Shown in pieces: positions 16,334 to 25,424 of a DNA stretch of 64,000 nucleotides. The notes beneath the pieces are model-generated. The model ran no database searches, was not told the DNA's origin, and saw nothing but the letters and a program-made list of their open reading frames with translations. The stretch spans positions 1 through 64,000 of the forward strand of contig DRMH01000012.1 of assembly GCA_011322625.1 (NCBI GenBank). The letters run 5' to 3'. Each line of letters starts with the position of its first letter. Position 1 is the first letter of the stretch. The translations under genes and the position numbers were made by a program. Source of the stretch: Thermosulfurimonas dismutans. GTDB lineage: Bacteria > Desulfobacterota > Thermodesulfobacteria > Thermodesulfobacteriales > Thermodesulfobacteriaceae.

Positions 16334-18079
16334 ATGAAAAAGGCGGTGCTGATCCTGGTCCTGGGGTTTTTGTGCTTGGGAATGAAGGGATGGGCCGCGG
16401 AAACCGCCCCTCCCGGGGAAAAACTCCTGCGCCTCCATCTCACCGGAAGGGTGCTGGATACCCACAAAGAGCCAGTGGATGAGGCCGAGATCCGGCTCCT
16501 GATCAGCGGAAAGCCCCTCTCCTTCCGTAAGGGCCGACACGGGCATGAAGAGCTGGAAAGCCTTAAGACCGAGGCCGACGGTTCCTTTCAGGTGGTGGCC
16601 GAGGTGCCGGAGGAAACCTTCCGTAAGGGAAAACTGGTGGTGGAGATTTACAAGAGCAGTTTCCGGCCCGTGGAACTGGAAATAGATCCCTCGGAATGGG
16701 CCGTACACGGACAGGATCTCTTCGTGGTCAAGAACGTGATCCTCAAACGATATCCCGGCCCGGCCTTCTGGATCTCAACCGTGGTCTTCATCCTGGCTTA
16801 CGTGCTCATAAGTTTCGAACTCCTCCATCGAACCGTGGCGGCCATGCTGGGAGCCGCCCTGATGCTCACCGTCACCTACACCCTGGGTATCTGGGATCCC
16901 GCCTTCCATATCATTTCTTATGAACGGGCCATCGCCGCCATCGATATGAACGTGATCTTTCTCCTTATGGGCATGATGATCATTGTGGGGGTGCTCAAAC
17001 GCACCGGGATCTTCCAGTGGTGTGCGTACAAGAGCTATCAACTGGCCCGGGGGAACGTATTCCTGCTCTGCGTAATCCTTTCCACCTTCACGGCGGTTAC
17101 TTCGGCCTTTCTGGATAACGTTACCACCATGCTGCTCCTTACCCCGGTAACCATCGAGATCGCCCTTTCCCTGGGGATCTCCCCTCTGGTCCTTCTCATT
17201 CCCGAGATCCTGGCCTCCAACATCGGGGGCACAGCCACCCTCATCGGTGATCCCCCGAACATCATGATCGGTTCCTACGCCGGGCTTACCTTCATGCAGT
17301 TCGTGGAGAACCTCGGGCCGGTGGTGGCCCTCTCCATGGTGGCCCTTTTCTTCTTTTCCCGGGTGGTCTATGGGAAGGATTACGCCCGGGCCAGGGTGGA
17401 GGACGTAGAGGCCTTTATCGCCAAGCTTCGCGAGGAATATCGCATCACCGACGGCACCCTGCTTGCCGTGGGGCTGATCATCATGACCGTGGTGATCTTT
17501 TTCTTCGTCACCCACGGCATCTTTCACATGGAGGTTTCGGTGGCCGCGCTCTTCGGGGCCTCCCTCCTTTTCACCTATGCCCTGGTAACCAAAAAGGTGG
17601 ATCTCCTGGAGGTGGTGGAAAAGGACATCGAATGGACCACGCTCCTGTTTTTCATATTCCTTTTCATCCTGGTGGGCTCGGTGGAGGAGACCGGGCTGCT
17701 GGATATGGTGGCCGATGGGGTTTACAAGCTCTCTCAGGGTTCCCTTACCGTGGCCACCTGTCTCATCCTCTGGGTGGCGGCCATCATGAGTGCCTTTGTG
17801 GATAATATCCCCTTTACCGCCACCATGCTTCCCATCACCGCCTATCTGAGTCGGGTCATCCCGGGGGCCGAGACGCATGTCCTGTGGTGGGCCTTGGCCC
17901 TGGGGGCCTGTTTCGGCGGTAACGGCACCATGATCGGAGCCAGCGCCAATGTGGTAACCCTGGGGATCGCCGAGGCCGCCGGACATCGGATCAAATTCTT
18001 TGAGTACATGAAGGTGGGATTCATTTATATGCTCATAAGTGTGGCCATAGCCAACGTATGGCTTCTGATCTTCTATTAA
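16334..18079 (+). CDS. SLC13/ArsB-NhaD superfamily carrier with periplasmic N-terminal domain
   Basis: 581 residues. A signal peptide (about 1-23, cleaved near WAAE) is followed by an Ig-like carboxypeptidase-regulatory-type domain (about 30-135, LTGRVLDTHKEPVDEAEIRL). A 10-12 helix ion-transporter core comes next. The repeated hairpin signatures SAFLDNVTTMLLLTPVTIE and SAFVDNIPFTATMLPI, with NIGGTATLIGDPPNIMIG, are those of NhaD/ArsB/citrate carriers. Na+/H+ exchange or anion export are both possible. The strong GGAGGGG site fixes the start. It lies 21 bases before a UspA gene, which suggests stress control of transport. Confidence 0.88.
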   Translation: MKKAVLILVLGFLCLGMKGWAAETAPPGEKLLRLHLTGRVLDTHKEPVDEAEIRLLISGKPLSFRKGRHGHEELESLKTEADGSFQVVAEVPEETFRKGKLVVEIYKSSFRPVELEIDPSEWAVHGQDLFVVKNVILKRYPGPAFWISTVVFILAYVLISFELLHRTVAAMLGAALMLTVTYTLGIWDPAFHIISYERAIAAIDMNVIFLLMGMMIIVGVLKRTGIFQWCAYKSYQLARGNVFLLCVILSTFTAVTSAFLDNVTTMLLLTPVTIEIALSLGISPLVLLIPEILASNIGGTATLIGDPPNIMIGSYAGLTFMQFVENLGPVVALSMVALFFFSRVVYGKDYARARVEDVEAFIAKLREEYRITDGTLLAVGLIIMTVVIFFFVTHGIFHMEVSVAALFGASLLFTYALVTKKVDLLEVVEKDIEWTTLLFFIFLFILVGSVEETGLLDMVADGVYKLSQGSLTVATCLILWVAAIMSAFVDNIPFTATMLPITAYLSRVIPGAETHVLWWALALGACFGGNGTMIGASANVVTLGIAEAAGHRIKFFEYMKVGFIYMLISVAIANVWLLIFY

Positions 18080-18100
18080 TTCCTGGCAGGAGGACAAAAG

Positions 18101-19042
18101 ATGCCCCAGAGGTTTCTACCTCACCTGGCCAAGCCCATGGTTCCCCTGGGTAAGGACGGGTCTTCGGAGATGCTCCTGGATTTTCTGGTGTGCATGCTCC
18201 GGGAGATGCCCCCCGGGCTGGTGGAGAAGATCTATCTGGTCCATGTGGTTTCGGATGATGCCCTGAAGAAGGCCCTGGGCCGGGACCTGCGCCTGGAGGC
18301 CCTCCTGGAGGAAAGCGGTCTGTTGCGGGATCTTTATGAGAAATATCTTCAGGAGGAGGCCCGGCCCTTTCTGACTCAGGCCGAGGAACGTCTGCGGAGG
18401 GATCTTCCGGAGGTGGCGGTGGAGAGGGTCATTTTGCGCGGTCATCCTCCGCGAGAACTGGTGCTCTGGGCCCATCGCGAGGGGATAAAGGCGGAGATCA
18501 TCGCCCGTCGGGCCCGATCCCATCTGGCGGAACTGGTGCTGGGAAGCTGTACCCATGCCCTTTTGCATCGTCCGGGCGAACATTCCACCTATGTGGTGGG
18601 GCGCCTTTTCGCGGAGAAGGCCCACTGCCGCGATCCGCGATTCCTGGTGTGTCTCGATGGGTCCCCTTACGCCCGTAAGGCCCTGGAGGAAGCCGCCGGG
18701 CTGGGGCTGCTCTGGGAGCCCCGGGAGATTGTGTTGCTCTATGTGGTGGAAATCCTTTCGGTCCTGGAAAAGAAGATCCGTTCCGAACAGGCGGAGGCGG
18801 TGCTCGCCGAGGCCGAACAGTTCCTGCGGGACCTGGGTCTCAGGACCCGCATCCTCACCAAAAGGGTTTCCGGAGACCCGGCGGAGGAGATCGTGCGGGA
18901 GGCCGAGGCCGGGGGTTACGATCTGGTCTTTCTGGGGCGTCGCGGGATGGGGTATCTCAAAGAGGTCCTGGTGGGAAGTGTTTCCGAACGGGTGATCCAC
19001 CGGGTTGTTTCGCCCACCGTGGTGGTAGTAAATAGAACTTAA
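18101..19042 (+). CDS. Universal stress protein, tandem UspA domains
   Basis: 313 residues. The C-terminal UspA domain (about 180-312) has the ATP-binding signature GRRGMGYLKEVLVGSVSERVIH. The N-terminal half has the same fold but a degenerate motif (ARRARSHLAELVLGSCTHALLH), so only one site may bind nucleotide. The gene follows the SLC13-like carrier closely. Usp proteins that regulate a cognate transporter are known (for example TeaD), which makes a regulatory pair plausible here. Confidence 0.88.
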   Translation: MPQRFLPHLAKPMVPLGKDGSSEMLLDFLVCMLREMPPGLVEKIYLVHVVSDDALKKALGRDLRLEALLEESGLLRDLYEKYLQEEARPFLTQAEERLRRDLPEVAVERVILRGHPPRELVLWAHREGIKAEIIARRARSHLAELVLGSCTHALLHRPGEHSTYVVGRLFAEKAHCRDPRFLVCLDGSPYARKALEEAAGLGLLWEPREIVLLYVVEILSVLEKKIRSEQAEAVLAEAEQFLRDLGLRTRILTKRVSGDPAEEIVREAEAGGYDLVFLGRRGMGYLKEVLVGSVSERVIHRVVSPTVVVVNRT

Positions 19043-19098
19043 CAACCCCAAAACGGGTACAATTACCCCAGATGGCCGATTTTGGTAAAAAATTCCGT

Positions 19099-19127
19099 TT
19101 GACAGGCGGACCAAAAGTTGCTAAGAG
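19099..19127 (+). promoter_or_regulatory. Putative promoter of the TauE operon
   Basis: Consensus TTGACA (19099-19104), a 17-base spacer and a weak TAAGAG (19122-19127). The leader would be about 45 bases with CGGAGG before ATG 19179. Just upstream, CCAAAACGG (19048-19056) can pair with CCG-A-TTTTGG (19076-19085), but no T run follows. Confidence 0.4.
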
Positions 19128-19178
19128 ACTCTGAGATAAAGAAGAGTTGAAACGGAACTAAGTTTCGGAGGCGGATAG

Positions 19179-20063
19179 ATGGAGTGGTCTATTATTCTTT
19201 TTATTTTCACTCTGTTGATCGGTATTATTTCGCCGGTATCCGGAGTGGGTGGAGGAGTGCTTTTTGTCCCTCTTTCCACCATTATCTTTCCCTTCCATGT
19301 AGATTTTATTCGGGGTGCCGGTCTGGTGATGGCGGTGACCTCGGCCCTTTCTTCGGTGCCTTACCTTACCAAGATCGGGCTGGCCAACATTCGTATCTTC
19401 GCCCTCATGGCCCCGGTGATGATCATTACCTCGGTGGTGGGCGGGATCATCGGTCTTAAGGTGACCAGTGCCTTTCCCGGTGGAAAGTACTACATCGAGA
19501 TCATGCTGGGGGCCATCATCCTGCTGGTTTTTGCGGTGATGATGCTTTCGAAGCGTTTGGAGTTTCCGGAGGTGCGCGACGAAGAGGTGGATGGGTGGTC
19601 CCGGGCGCTGGGTCTCCGGGGGGAGTGGTTCGAGCCCTCCCTGGGGCGTATCGTACGCTTTCAGGTAAAGAACACCCCGCTTTCCCTGGTGGTCTTTGCC
19701 ATCATCGGGTTTGTGGCCGGGATGTTCGGTCTGGGAGCCGGGTGGGCCAACGTTCCGGTGCTGAACATGCTCATGGGGGCTCCCATCAAGGTGGCCACCG
19801 CCACCAGTATGCTCATCATCACCGCCAATGCCCCGGCCATCGGGATCTATCTCACCAAGGGGGCCATCCTTCCCTCCATCGTAATTCCGGCGGTGGTGGG
19901 CATTACCATCGGGGCCCGGATCGGGGCCAAAGTGGCGGAGATCATTAAACCGGTCTTTGTGCGCTGGATGGTGCTGGCCATCCTCTTCCTGGCCGGCTTT
20001 ATGAACGTGATCAAAGGCTTACAGGGCCTGGGTGTCATTCCACACATTATTCCGGGGGCGTAG
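19179..20063 (+). CDS. TauE/SafE family sulfite/organosulfur exporter
   Basis: 294 residues with about eight transmembrane helices. PVSGVGGGVLFVPLS opens the first half and AGMFGLGAGWANVPVLNMLMGAP the second, the internal repeat typical of TauE/SafE (DUF81). Family members export sulfite, sulfoacetate or related anions, and substrate specificity cannot be read from sequence. CGGAGG precedes the ATG. It is followed two bases later by a small membrane protein, a pairing common in sulfur-metabolising bacteria. Confidence 0.9.
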   Translation: MEWSIILFIFTLLIGIISPVSGVGGGVLFVPLSTIIFPFHVDFIRGAGLVMAVTSALSSVPYLTKIGLANIRIFALMAPVMIITSVVGGIIGLKVTSAFPGGKYYIEIMLGAIILLVFAVMMLSKRLEFPEVRDEEVDGWSRALGLRGEWFEPSLGRIVRFQVKNTPLSLVVFAIIGFVAGMFGLGAGWANVPVLNMLMGAPIKVATATSMLIITANAPAIGIYLTKGAILPSIVIPAVVGITIGARIGAKVAEIIKPVFVRWMVLAILFLAGFMNVIKGLQGLGVIPHIIPGA

Positions 20064-20065
20064 CC

Positions 20066-20473
20066 ATGGCTGAGGAACGCAAGATTCAGGTGGACGAGAT
20101 GGGGTTGGTTTTCGGGAAGACCATGATCATCTTTACGGTGCTGGGCGTACTTATGATGGTCATTCCGGCCATCCTCTATTTTCTGGGGATCCGGCCCTAT
20201 ATTCCTCTGGCCGAGGTCAGTAAATACTGGACCGGTTCGGCGGCGGAGTTCTGGCGGCAGGTGAAGGGGTTTGAGGTGCACGGGTACGGGTGGATCTTCA
20301 AGAATCTGGGCTACATGGACACCCTAAGCATGCTGGGGGTGCTCCTTCTTATGATCACCCCGCTTATCAGCATGTTGGCCGCTGTCTTTAAGGCTCCCAG
20401 CCTCACCTACCGCATTCTTCTTTTGGTGGGCGCGGCGGAATTCATCATCTCCCTTCTCTTTAAGACCAAATAA
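20066..20473 (+). CDS. Small membrane protein, DUF1634-like partner of TauE
   Basis: 135 residues with three predicted transmembrane helices (VLGVLMMVIPAILYFLGI, MLGVLLLMITPLISML, ILLLVGAAEFIISLLF) and a polar loop at about 50-80. It resembles DUF1634 membrane proteins that sit beside TauE-type permeases. It starts two bases after tauE and is followed by a terminator, so the two probably form a complete transcription unit. The function is unknown; a transporter accessory role is inference. Confidence 0.75.
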   Translation: MAEERKIQVDEMGLVFGKTMIIFTVLGVLMMVIPAILYFLGIRPYIPLAEVSKYWTGSAAEFWRQVKGFEVHGYGWIFKNLGYMDTLSMLGVLLLMITPLISMLAAVFKAPSLTYRILLLVGAAEFIISLLFKTK

Positions 20474-20489
20474 ATCCTTAAATTTTCGG

Positions 20490-20519
20490 TTGTTTAGGCC
20501 TCCCTCCCTGTGCTATCAT
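20490..20519 (+). promoter_or_regulatory. Possible CLC gene promoter inside the terminator
   Basis: TTGTTT (20490-20495), an 18-base spacer and TATCAT (20514-20519), with a predicted start near 20526. The boxes lie within the preceding terminator hairpin, so the upstream stop signal and the downstream start signal overlap. Confidence 0.35.
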
Positions 20520-20536
20520 AGGCAGGGAGGTTTTTT
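20503..20536 (+). terminator. Rho-independent terminator
   Basis: The stem CCTCCCTG (20503-20510) pairs with CAGGGAGG (20523-20530) over a 12-base loop, followed by TTTTTT. It ends the TauE operon. Its 3' arm doubles as the apparent Shine-Dalgarno (GGGAGG) of the CLC gene. Confidence 0.9.
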
Positions 20537-22258
20537 ATTCGGCGGCGTTTTGATGAGCACTTAATAACCGCTCTGCTGGCCATCCTGATCGGCCTCATCG
20601 GAGGCTGGGGGGCCATTGCCTTCCGGTTTCTGATCAAATTCTTTCAGGAATTTTTCTATCGCCATTCCCAGGACTTCATCTATTTCTACCGGGAGGTGCC
20701 TCTCTGGGAGAAACTCCTCTTTCCGGCCCTGGCCGGTCTGGTGGTGGGGCCCATCATTCATTTCTGGGCCCGGGAGGTCAAGGGCCACGGGGTGCCGGAG
20801 ATCATGGAGGCCCTGGTGGTGCGGGGAGGACGTATCCGGGCCCGTCTTACGGTTATTCAGATGCTGGTCTCGGCTATCTGTATCGGTTCCGGAAGCTCGG
20901 TGGGGCGTGAAGGGCCTATCGTGATGATCGGTTCCTCGGCCGGCTCCATGGTAGGGCAACTCCTGCGGGTTCCCCAGGAACGTCTGCGGACTTTTGTGGG
21001 ATGCGGGGCCGCAGCCGGAATCGCCGCCACCTTCAACGCCCCCATCGCCGGGGTGCTTTTCGCCGTGGAGATCCTGCTTTCGGATTTCCGTCTGGAACGC
21101 TTCAGCCCCATCGTGCTTTCCTCGGTTACCGCCACCACGGTGGCCCGTAAATATCTGGGGGATTTCCCGGCCCTCAAGGCCCCTTCTTATTCCCTGGTGA
21201 GTCTTCACGAATATTCCTTCTATCTTCTCCTGGGGGTGATAGCCGGCTTAATCGGGGTGCTCTTCATCGAGGTCCTTTACCGTTCGGAGGACCTCTTCGC
21301 CCGTCTTCCCCTTCCGGAGTATCTGCACCCCTTTATCGGAGGAATCATTATGGGCGGTTTTCTGGTGGGGGTGCCCTACGTTTTCGGGGTGGGCTACGGT
21401 ACGGTCAACCAGGCCCTCTTGGGGCAGCTACCGGCCAAATTGCTCTTTGCTTTGATTTTTCTGAAGATCCTGGCTACCTCCATAGTCCTTGGGGCCGGGC
21501 ACTCCGGGGGAGTATTTGCCCCCTCCCTTTATATCGGGGCCATGACCGGAGGGTTCGTGGGCTCGGTGGCCCATGCCCTGTTTCCCTCCCTTACCGCCTC
21601 TCCCGGGGCCTACGCCCTGGTGGGGATGGGAGCCGTGGTGGCTGCCACCACCCACGGACCCATTACCGCCATCCTGATCATTTTTGAGCTCACCGGGGAC
21701 TATAGCATCATCCTCCCCCTCATGCTCTCCTGCATTGTCTCCACCTTCATTTCCACCTATCTCAAGAGGGGATCCATCTATACGGTCAAGCTCGAGCGTC
21801 GGGGGCTTTCCCTGCGGCGGGGATGGGAGGAGACCCTGCTTAAGAGCGCCAGGGTAAAGGAGATCATGCACCGGGATTTTCCCTCCGTTCCGGAGGATTT
21901 ACCCCGGGAGAAGATCCTGAGCGTATTCGAAAGGGCCCCCCATTCCTACATCCTGGTGCTGGATTCCCGGGGGGAGCTCTCGGGCCTCATCTCCTTTCAC
22001 GATCTGCGACGGGTGCTCTTTTCGGAGAAACCCTTTACCGCCCGGGATATCGCCACCCGAAAGGTGGTTACCGTAACCCCGGAGGATGATCTCTTTACCG
22101 CCCTTTCGCGCATGGCCCGCCTGGGGGTTTCTCAATTGCCGGTGGTGGCCACGGAGGGGTCCCGGCGGGTGGTGGGGATGATCTCGCTTAAGGACATTAT
22201 GGCCTTTCAGGAGAGGGAACTGGCCAAACGGTATCTTCCCGGGGTCAGGGAGACATGA
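20537..22258 (+). CDS. CLC chloride/proton antiporter with C-terminal CBS pair
   Basis: Membrane antiporter with selectivity segments GHGVPEIMEA, GREGPIVMIGSS (gating Glu present, as in exchangers) and GHSGGVFAPSLYIGA. Two CBS domains follow (about 435-565). The first conventional start is GTG 20696, but the conserved first helix (LITALLAILIGLIGGWGAIAF) is encoded upstream in the same frame. That frame opens after TAG 20519-20521 and has no ATG, GTG or TTG before 20696. ATT 20537, six bases after GGGAGG, is the best start and gives 573 residues. The rare start codon is inferred from sequence. It overlaps convergent ktrA by 14 bases. Confidence 0.85.
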   Translation: MRRRFDEHLITALLAILIGLIGGWGAIAFRFLIKFFQEFFYRHSQDFIYFYREVPLWEKLLFPALAGLVVGPIIHFWAREVKGHGVPEIMEALVVRGGRIRARLTVIQMLVSAICIGSGSSVGREGPIVMIGSSAGSMVGQLLRVPQERLRTFVGCGAAAGIAATFNAPIAGVLFAVEILLSDFRLERFSPIVLSSVTATTVARKYLGDFPALKAPSYSLVSLHEYSFYLLLGVIAGLIGVLFIEVLYRSEDLFARLPLPEYLHPFIGGIIMGGFLVGVPYVFGVGYGTVNQALLGQLPAKLLFALIFLKILATSIVLGAGHSGGVFAPSLYIGAMTGGFVGSVAHALFPSLTASPGAYALVGMGAVVAATTHGPITAILIIFELTGDYSIILPLMLSCIVSTFISTYLKRGSIYTVKLERRGLSLRRGWEETLLKSARVKEIMHRDFPSVPEDLPREKILSVFERAPHSYILVLDSRGELSGLISFHDLRRVLFSEKPFTARDIATRKVVTVTPEDDLFTALSRMARLGVSQLPVVATEGSRRVVGMISLKDIMAFQERELAKRYLPGVRET

Positions 22259-22901
22259 AACGTTCCAGGTCCTTCCGGTGCCCGGCCAGATAGAGGAGAT
22301 CCCCTTTTTCGATGGTATAGTCCGCGGCCGGGAAGAGATGCATGTGCTCGGAGAACCCCTTTTTTACCCCCAGAACATGGACCCGATAATTGCGCCGAAG
22401 GTCGAGTTCCTTGAGGCTTTTTCCCAGAAATTCCTCCGGAGCAGGGATCTCGGCGATATAAAAGTCCGGCAGCAGGGGCAGGAAATCCAGGAGATTGGGC
22501 ATGACCAGGGATCGAGCCAGGCGCACCGCGGAATCCCTCTCCGGGATGATGACCTGATGGGCCCCCACCAGGGAGAGGATCTTGCCCTCGGTTTCGTTCT
22601 GGGCCTTGGCCAGGATGCGGGGGACCCCCATCTCCCGCAGGTAAAGGGTGACCAGCACGCTCTGGGATAGGGTTCCTATGGCCACCACCGCGGCATCCAC
22701 CTTATGGAAGCCCAGATGTTCCAGGGTTTCTTTCTGGGTGGCGTCCCCGACCACGGCGTAGGAGACCTCTTCGGCTACCGCCTGAACGGCCTTTTCCGAG
22801 CGGTCCAGGGCCAGCACCTCCTGACCTTCCTTGGCCAGGGTGCGGGCGAGATAACTTCCGAAACGTCCCAGACCTATGATTCCGAAACGTTTGCGAGCCA
22901 T
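22245..22901 (-). CDS. ktrA: Potassium uptake regulatory subunit KtrA (TrkA family)
   Basis: Cytosolic gating subunit of a K+ channel complex. The N-terminal RCK/Rossmann domain has GIIGLGRFGSYLARTLAKEG and a later acidic residue for nucleotide binding. TrkA-C follows (about 135-218). The 218 residues match KtrA. It is three bases downstream of ktrB, with the membrane subunit transcribed first. Confidence 0.93.
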   Translation of the reverse strand: MARKRFGIIGLGRFGSYLARTLAKEGQEVLALDRSEKAVQAVAEEVSYAVVGDATQKETLEHLGFHKVDAAVVAIGTLSQSVLVTLYLREMGVPRILAKAQNETEGKILSLVGAHQVIIPERDSAVRLARSLVMPNLLDFLPLLPDFYIAEIPAPEEFLGKSLKELDLRRNYRVHVLGVKKGFSEHMHLFPAADYTIEKGDLLYLAGHRKDLERFMSP

Positions 22902-22904
22902 ATC

Positions 22905-24245
22905 CTACCCCAGAAGGACTTCTTCCTGAGCATAATAAAAGGTTTTGGACCGGGCGGGAAGCCCGCTCAAAAGCATGGCCAGGGAGAGGACTCCCACCCT
23001 TCCGGTGAACATGGTGAGGATGAGCACCCCTTTGGCCGGCGTGGAGAGATGGGGGGTTATGCCGGTGGAAAGCCCCACCGTGCCTAGGGCGGAAAAGACC
23101 TCGAAGAGATGGGCCAGAAACTCCGAGCCAGAGTTAAGGAAGGGGCGATGCGGAGGCAGGGAGATAAGAAAGAACTGAGCGGTAAAGATGACCAGGAGAT
23201 AGAGCCCCACCAGGGTGAGGGCCTTGGTGACCTGGGAGTCGGGGATGGTGCGTCCGAAGACGGAGGTGCGGGAAAACCCCCGCAGCCGGCTCCATACCGT
23301 GGCGGCAAGTACTCCGAAGGTGGTGGTTTTGATGCCTCCCCCGGTGGATCCCGGACAGGCCCCCACCAGCATGAGAAAGAGCAGGAAATAAAGGGAGGGT
23401 ACGCTCAGATACCGGATATCCACAAAGGAAAAACCGGCGGTACGCGGAGTGACCGAAAGGAAGACGGCCTGGAGGACCCGGAGAGGAGCGGGAAATTCCC
23501 GCAGGGCCCCTCCGTTTTCCAGCCACAGAAAGATAAGGGCCCCGATGAGCACCAAAAGGAGATGGATGAGGAGGGTGAGCTTGAAATGCAGCGACCAGGA
23601 GCGATTCTTCTGGCGGAAGCGGTGTACCCCCTCGAAGACAATGGGGAAACCCGTATTACCCGCCAGGATGGCCAGCATCAGGATCAGGGGGAAGAAATAA
23701 CTCCGGGCAAAGGGTACCAGCCCTCCGGGAAGATCGGAGAAACCGGCGTTGCAAAAGGCGGAGACGGCGTGAAACAGGGCATGAAAGAGGGCTGAGGGCC
23801 AGGAGTAATATCGGGCCAGAAAGGGGAAGAGAAGGAGGGTAACCAGAAACTCTACCACCATGGTGTAGAAGAGGATGGTAAGGATGAGGCTGGAGAGACG
23901 CCCTCCTCGACGCCCCCAGAAGCTTTCCCGCAGGATAAGGCGCTCCTCGATGGGGATACGGCGTCCGCGCAGCAGGAAGAACATGGAGTAGAAGGTCATG
24001 ACCCCCAATCCCCCGAGCTGGATCAGGATCATGATGACCACCTTACCGGGCAGGGTAAAGGCCGAGGCGGTATCCACCACCGTTAATCCGGTAACACAAA
24101 CCGCCGAAGTGGCGGTGAAGAGGGCATCGATGAGGGCCAGTTCATCGTGGTGCATCCAGGGCAGCGACAGGAGGATGGTGCCCAGGATTATGGCTCCGGC
24201 AAAGGAAGAGACCAGGTAAAGGGTGGGCTTGAGAGGGGAGGACAT
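22905..24245 (-). CDS. ktrB: Potassium uptake membrane subunit KtrB/TrkH
   Basis: 446 residues with four membrane-pore-membrane repeats. The selectivity-filter loops are visible as TATSAVCVTGL, HAVSAFCNAGFS, SVTPRTAGFS and SALGTVGLSTG. Each has the conserved Gly. The length fits KtrB. The start is ATG 24245. trpD ends only 9 bases upstream, so ktrBA may be co-transcribed with it. Confidence 0.93.
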   Translation of the reverse strand: MSSPLKPTLYLVSSFAGAIILGTILLSLPWMHHDELALIDALFTATSAVCVTGLTVVDTASAFTLPGKVVIMILIQLGGLGVMTFYSMFFLLRGRRIPIEERLILRESFWGRRGGRLSSLILTILFYTMVVEFLVTLLLFPFLARYYSWPSALFHALFHAVSAFCNAGFSDLPGGLVPFARSYFFPLILMLAILAGNTGFPIVFEGVHRFRQKNRSWSLHFKLTLLIHLLLVLIGALIFLWLENGGALREFPAPLRVLQAVFLSVTPRTAGFSFVDIRYLSVPSLYFLLFLMLVGACPGSTGGGIKTTTFGVLAATVWSRLRGFSRTSVFGRTIPDSQVTKALTLVGLYLLVIFTAQFFLISLPPHRPFLNSGSEFLAHLFEVFSALGTVGLSTGITPHLSTPAKGVLILTMFTGRVGVLSLAMLLSGLPARSKTFYYAQEEVLLG

Positions 24246-24254
24246 GGGGACGGG

Positions 24255-25289
24255 TCAGGTGCGCAGGGTGCGGTAGAAGCGTTTTATTTCCTCGAGTTTC
24301 CGGGCTGCGGCCCCGGATTCCAGGATCTCCCGGGCCAGGGCCACCCCGCCCTTGAGATCCAGGGTCTTTTCGGCGGCATAAAGGGCGGCTCCGGCGTTGA
24401 GAAGCACCATGTCCCGGCGCGGGCCGGTGTCGCGACCGGACAGAAGGTCTTCGATGATGCGGGCGTTTTCCCGAGCATCCCCGCCCTTCAGGGCTTCGGG
24501 GTCCTCGCAGAGCTCCAGCCCCACGTCCGGCGGATCCACGTAGTAGGTGGTGATGCGCCCCTCCCGGAGTTCGGAGACCTTGGTTGAACCGGTGACCGTG
24601 AACTCGTCGTAGCCCCCTTCCCCGAAGACTACCAGGGCCCGGCGACAGCCCAGGGCGTCCAGGGCAAAGGCCATCTTTTCGGTGAGCAGGAAGTCGAAGA
24701 CCCCCAGGATCTGAGTATCGGCGCCGGCCGGGTTGCAGAGAGGGCCCAGGAGATTGAAGATGGTGCGAAATCCCAGTTCCCGTCGCGGTCCCATGACCGT
24801 CCGAAGGGCCGGATGATGGGCCGGGGCGAAGAGGAAACAGAAACCCACCTCCTCCAGGGCCCGGGCCGAAAGTTCGGGAGGAACCTCCACCGGGATTCCT
24901 AGGGCCTCGATCACATCCGCACTTCCGGATCGACTGGTCACGGACCGGTTTCCGTGTTTGGCTACCGGTACCCCCGCGGCGGCCACCACCAGGGCCGCGG
25001 CGGTGGAGACATTGAAGGTGCCTTTGGCGTCACCCCCGGTGCCGCAGGTATCCACAACGGGAGACGAGAGCCGGTGAGGCACCGGGATCATGCGCTGGCG
25101 CAGGGCCCGCGCCGCTCCGGCCACCTCGCGCCAGCTCTCGCCGCGCATACGCCAGGCCGTAAGCAGGGCCCCTATCTGAGCCGGGGTGGCCTGCCCCTCC
25201 ACGAGCAGCCCCACCAGCTCCATGGTTTCCTCTTCCGAGAGTTCCTGCCCCTCCACCAGTTTCTTTAAATAGGACTTGAGGGCCTCCAT
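24255..25289 (-). CDS. trpD: Anthranilate phosphoribosyltransferase
   Basis: Second step of tryptophan synthesis: transfers phosphoribose from PRPP to anthranilate. The 344 residues contain the PRPP motif VDTCGTGGDAKGTFNVSTAAAL and KHGNRSVTSRSGSADVIEALG. No other trp gene lies in the window, so trpD is isolated here and sits before ktrBA. The start is ATG 25289. Confidence 0.95.
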   Translation of the reverse strand: MEALKSYLKKLVEGQELSEEETMELVGLLVEGQATPAQIGALLTAWRMRGESWREVAGAARALRQRMIPVPHRLSSPVVDTCGTGGDAKGTFNVSTAAALVVAAAGVPVAKHGNRSVTSRSGSADVIEALGIPVEVPPELSARALEEVGFCFLFAPAHHPALRTVMGPRRELGFRTIFNLLGPLCNPAGADTQILGVFDFLLTEKMAFALDALGCRRALVVFGEGGYDEFTVTGSTKVSELREGRITTYYVDPPDVGLELCEDPEALKGGDARENARIIEDLLSGRDTGPRRDMVLLNAGAALYAAEKTLDLKGGVALAREILESGAAARKLEEIKRFYRTLRT

Positions 25290-25424
25290 GCCTTAACCCT
25301 GTCTTTAGACCTCCGCCAAGGGCATTTTACCTCCGGGGTCTGGAGAAACAAGTCCGAAATCCAGAGATTGCGAAGGGGGCCTCACGGTGCTAAGAAAGAA
25401 CAAAAAGAGCGGGGAGGAAGAGAA

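Noticed and set aside
25290-25424. A fluoride riboswitch upstream of the flavoprotein-crcB-DUF190 run
   Set aside because: No crcB-motif pairing pattern could be found in this leader.
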